This document shows positions 4,016 to 6,267 of a DNA stretch of 6,267 nucleotides, piece after piece (the first letter of the stretch is position 1; each line of letters opens with the position of its first letter). A model generated the notes under the pieces. It saw only the letters and a list, made by a program, of their open reading frames with translations. It searched no databases and was not told the DNA's origin. Both the position numbers and the translations under genes were made by a program. Location: contig CAKQPT010000060.1 of the NCBI GenBank assembly GCA_934270345.1, forward strand, positions 1-6,267, written 5' to 3'. This DNA comes from an uncultured Oribacterium sp. (GTDB lineage Bacteria > Bacillota > Clostridia > Lachnospirales > Lachnospiraceae).

Positions 4016-6262
4016 ATGAGAGAAGAATGGAGAGGCTTTAAAACCGGACATTGGGTAAAGGATGTCAATGTTCGTTCATTCATCCAGGAAAACTACACTG
4101 CATACGACGGTGATTCCAGCTTCCTTGCCGGACCGACAGAGGCGACCGATAAGCTCTGGAACGAGGTTCAGGCACTTCAGAAGGAAGAGCGTGCAAAGGG
4201 CGGCGTGCTCGATATGGAGACCAAGGTCGTTTCCGGCATCACCGCTTACGGCGCAGCATACATCAACGAGGCAGAGAAGGATCTCGAGCAGATCGTAGGT
4301 CTTCAGACCGATAAGCCGCTGAAGAGAGCATTCATGCCATACGGTGGTATCAAGATGGCAGAGCAGGCTTGCTCCACCTATGGTTACACACCGGATCCTG
4401 AGCTTCACAAGATCTTCACCGAGTACCACAAGACCCACAACCAGGGCGTTTTCGATGCGTACACACCGGAGATGATGAAGGTTCGTCATAACAAGATCCT
4501 CACCGGTCTTCCAGATACCTACGGCCGTGGTCGTATCGTCGGCGACTACAGAAGAGTAGCCCTCTACGGTATCGATTTCCTGATCCAGGAGAAGATGGCC
4601 GATTATGCCAACACCGGTGACGGCACCATGACCGATAACGTCATCCGTCAGAGAGAGGAGATCTCCGATCAGGTTCGTGCCCTCAAGCAGATGAAGGAGA
4701 TGGCACAGAGCTACGGTTATGACATTTCCGTACCTGCGAAGAACGCGAAGGAAGCTGTTCAGTGGCTCTACTTCGGTTACCTCGCAGCAATCAAGACCCA
4801 GAACGGTGCAGCGATGTCCGTTGGTCGTGTTTCCACCTTCCTCGATATCTACATCGAGCGTGACCTCAAGGAAGGCACTCTCACCGAGAAGGAAGCCCAG
4901 GAGCTCATCGACCACTTCGTTATGAAGCTTCGTATGGTGAAGTTCGCACGTATCCCGTCCTACAATCAGCTCTTCTCCGGCGACCCGGTATGGGCTACCC
5001 TCGAGGTCGGCGGTATGGGCCAGGATGGCAGATCCATGGTTACGAAGAGTGACTACCGTTTCCTGCACACCCTTGAGAACATGGGCCCGGCTCCAGAGCC
5101 AAACCTTACGGTTCTCTACACCAAGAGACTTCCGGAGAACTTCAAGAAGTACGCTGCAGAGATCTCTGTTCGCACTTCCTCCATCCAGTACGAGAACGAT
5201 GATGTGATGCGTCCGGTATGGGGCGATGACTACTCCATCTGCTGCTGCGTATCTGCAACACAGACCGGTAAGGAGATGCAGTTCTTCGGTGCACGTGCAA
5301 ACCTTGCAAAGTGCCTTCTCTACGCCATCAACGGTGGTATCGATGAGAAGAGCAAGCAGCAGGTAGGTCCGGAGTACCGTCCGATCACTTCCGAGTACCT
5401 CGATTATGATGAGGTGATGGCGAAGTACGATCGTATGATGGACTGGCTCGCAGGCATCTACGTAAACGTTCTGAACCTGATTCAGTACATGCACGACAAG
5501 TACTTCTATGAGGCAGCGGAGATGGCCCTCATCGACACTGATGTTCGTCGTACCTTCGCAACCGGTATCGCCGGCTTCTCACACGTGGTAGACTCTCTTT
5601 CCGCAATCAAGTATGCACGCGTAAAGACCGTACGTGATGAGGATGGTCTCGTAACCGATTATGTTGTAGAGGGCGATTTCCCTCGTTATGGCAATGATGA
5701 CGACCGTGCCGATGATATCGCGGTTGATCTTCTTCGTACCTTCCTCACGAAGATCAAGAAGCACCACACCTACCGTGATTCCGAGCCGACCACATCCATC
5801 CTTACCATTACGTCCAATGTCGTTTACGGTAAGGCAACCGGTGCCCTTCCGGATGGTCGTCCGGCAGGCGCTCCGCTTTCACCGGGAGCAAACCCAAGCT
5901 ACGGCGCAGAGAAGTCCGGTCTTCTGGCTTCCCTGAACTCGGTTGCGAAGCTTCCATATGAGTATGCACTCGATGGTATCTCCAACACCCAGACCATCAA
6001 CCCGAGCGCACTCGGCCACACCGAGGACGAGCAGTCGAACACCCTCGTTCGCGTTATGGATGGTTACTTCGCAAAGGGCGCACACCATGTGAATGTAAAC
6101 GTCTTCGGCGTAGAGAAGCTCAAGGATGCGATGGAGCACCCGGAGAAGCCAGAGTACGCAAACTTCACGATCCGTGTATCCGGCTATGCTGTTAAGTTCA
6201 TCGACCTTACGAGAGAGCAGCAGCTCGACGTAATCTCCAGAACAGAGCACAAGTCCCTGTAA
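4016..6262 (+). CDS. pflB: Formate C-acetyltransferase (pyruvate formate-lyase)
   Basis: This cytoplasmic glycyl-radical enzyme converts pyruvate and CoA to acetyl-CoA and formate, the main anaerobic route from pyruvate in mixed-acid fermenters. It is complete at 748 residues, close to the 760 of E. coli PflB. The active-site segment [10 protein letters not shown] (404-413) carries the catalytic Cys410-Cys411 pair, aligned to E. coli Cys418-Cys419. Cys409 precedes it where E. coli has alanine. Trp326 (DPVWAT) and GGMGQDG (332-338) match the pyruvate-pocket region. The glycyl-radical loop TIRVSGYAV (718-726) carries the radical site Gly723. It needs activation by the radical-SAM enzyme PflA, often encoded downstream, but the window ends five bases after the stop. 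Codons such as CGT, GTT and AGA differ from the C-ending preference of its neighbours, which fits high expression. The C-C pair and VSGYAV favour PFL over other glycyl-radical enzymes. Confidence 0.98.
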   Translation: MREEWRGFKTGHWVKDVNVRSFIQENYTAYDGDSSFLAGPTEATDKLWNEVQALQKEERAKGGVLDMETKVVSGITAYGAAYINEAEKDLEQIVGLQTDKPLKRAFMPYGGIKMAEQACSTYGYTPDPELHKIFTEYHKTHNQGVFDAYTPEMMKVRHNKILTGLPDTYGRGRIVGDYRRVALYGIDFLIQEKMADYANTGDGTMTDNVIRQREEISDQVRALKQMKEMAQSYGYDISVPAKNAKEAVQWLYFGYLAAIKTQNGAAMSVGRVSTFLDIYIERDLKEGTLTEKEAQELIDHFVMKLRMVKFARIPSYNQLFSGDPVWATLEVGGMGQDGRSMVTKSDYRFLHTLENMGPAPEPNLTVLYTKRLPENFKKYAAEISVRTSSIQYENDDVMRPVWGDDYSICCCVSATQTGKEMQFFGARANLAKCLLYAINGGIDEKSKQQVGPEYRPITSEYLDYDEVMAKYDRMMDWLAGIYVNVLNLIQYMHDKYFYEAAEMALIDTDVRRTFATGIAGFSHVVDSLSAIKYARVKTVRDEDGLVTDYVVEGDFPRYGNDDDRADDIAVDLLRTFLTKIKKHHTYRDSEPTTSILTITSNVVYGKATGALPDGRPAGAPLSPGANPSYGAEKSGLLASLNSVAKLPYEYALDGISNTQTINPSALGHTEDEQSNTLVRVMDGYFAKGAHHVNVNVFGVEKLKDAMEHPEKPEYANFTIRVSGYAVKFIDLTREQQLDVISRTEHKSL

Positions 6263-6267
6263 TACAG

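Noticed and set aside
4076..5494. Minus-strand open frame of 472 codons inside pflB
   Set aside because: It lies wholly antisense to an unmistakable pflB, and codon bias there leaves the opposite frame open. No family match and no ribosome binding site.

Overview
The window looks like chromosomal DNA of a fermentative, fairly GC-rich Bacillota, most likely a Lachnospiraceae-type anaerobe. The evidence is a 748-residue pyruvate formate-lyase, a DUF5662 protein, a short cysteine-containing Rrf2 regulator, tRNA genes without an encoded CCA end, and AGGAG/AGGTGA-type ribosome binding sites. The genus call is inference. All recognisable genes lie on the plus strand. There is no rRNA, insertion sequence, CRISPR array or phage gene.

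Layout. 1-421 is the C-terminal end of a family 2-type glycosyltransferase. 431-539 is a long imperfect palindrome. 576-869 is a complete tRNA transcription unit: consensus promoter, tRNA-Val(TAC), tRNA-Met(CAT) and an intrinsic terminator. About 190 bp with nothing recognisable follow, then a promoter and a 234-residue PAP2-family membrane phosphatase (1216-1920) with its own terminator. A 246-residue DUF5662 protein with a low-complexity N-terminal tail (2010-2750) comes next, followed by two related GC-rich hairpins around a perfect 24-bp palindrome. An Rrf2 regulator (2972-3409) has a dyad-symmetric operator candidate over its promoter. Then come tRNA-Arg(ACG) (3486-3559), a 32-bp-arm hairpin and an imperfect tandem repeat of structured 76-80 bp units. 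The window closes with the pflB promoter and complete pflB (4016-6262).

How the parts relate. Most genes appear to be separate transcription units, each with its own promoter and often its own terminator. The one plausible functional link is that an Rrf2 protein with three Fe-S-type cysteines lies upstream of the oxygen-sensitive glycyl-radical enzyme PflB. A tRNA gene and several hairpins separate the two, so any regulatory link is inference.

The most unusual part is 3486-3812. The downstream repeats carry segments complementary to the 3' acceptor strand and trailer of tRNA-Arg. The two repeat hairpins also show a compensatory base-pair change, which suggests a selected RNA or DNA structure. 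No complete new defence or mobile system is visible.
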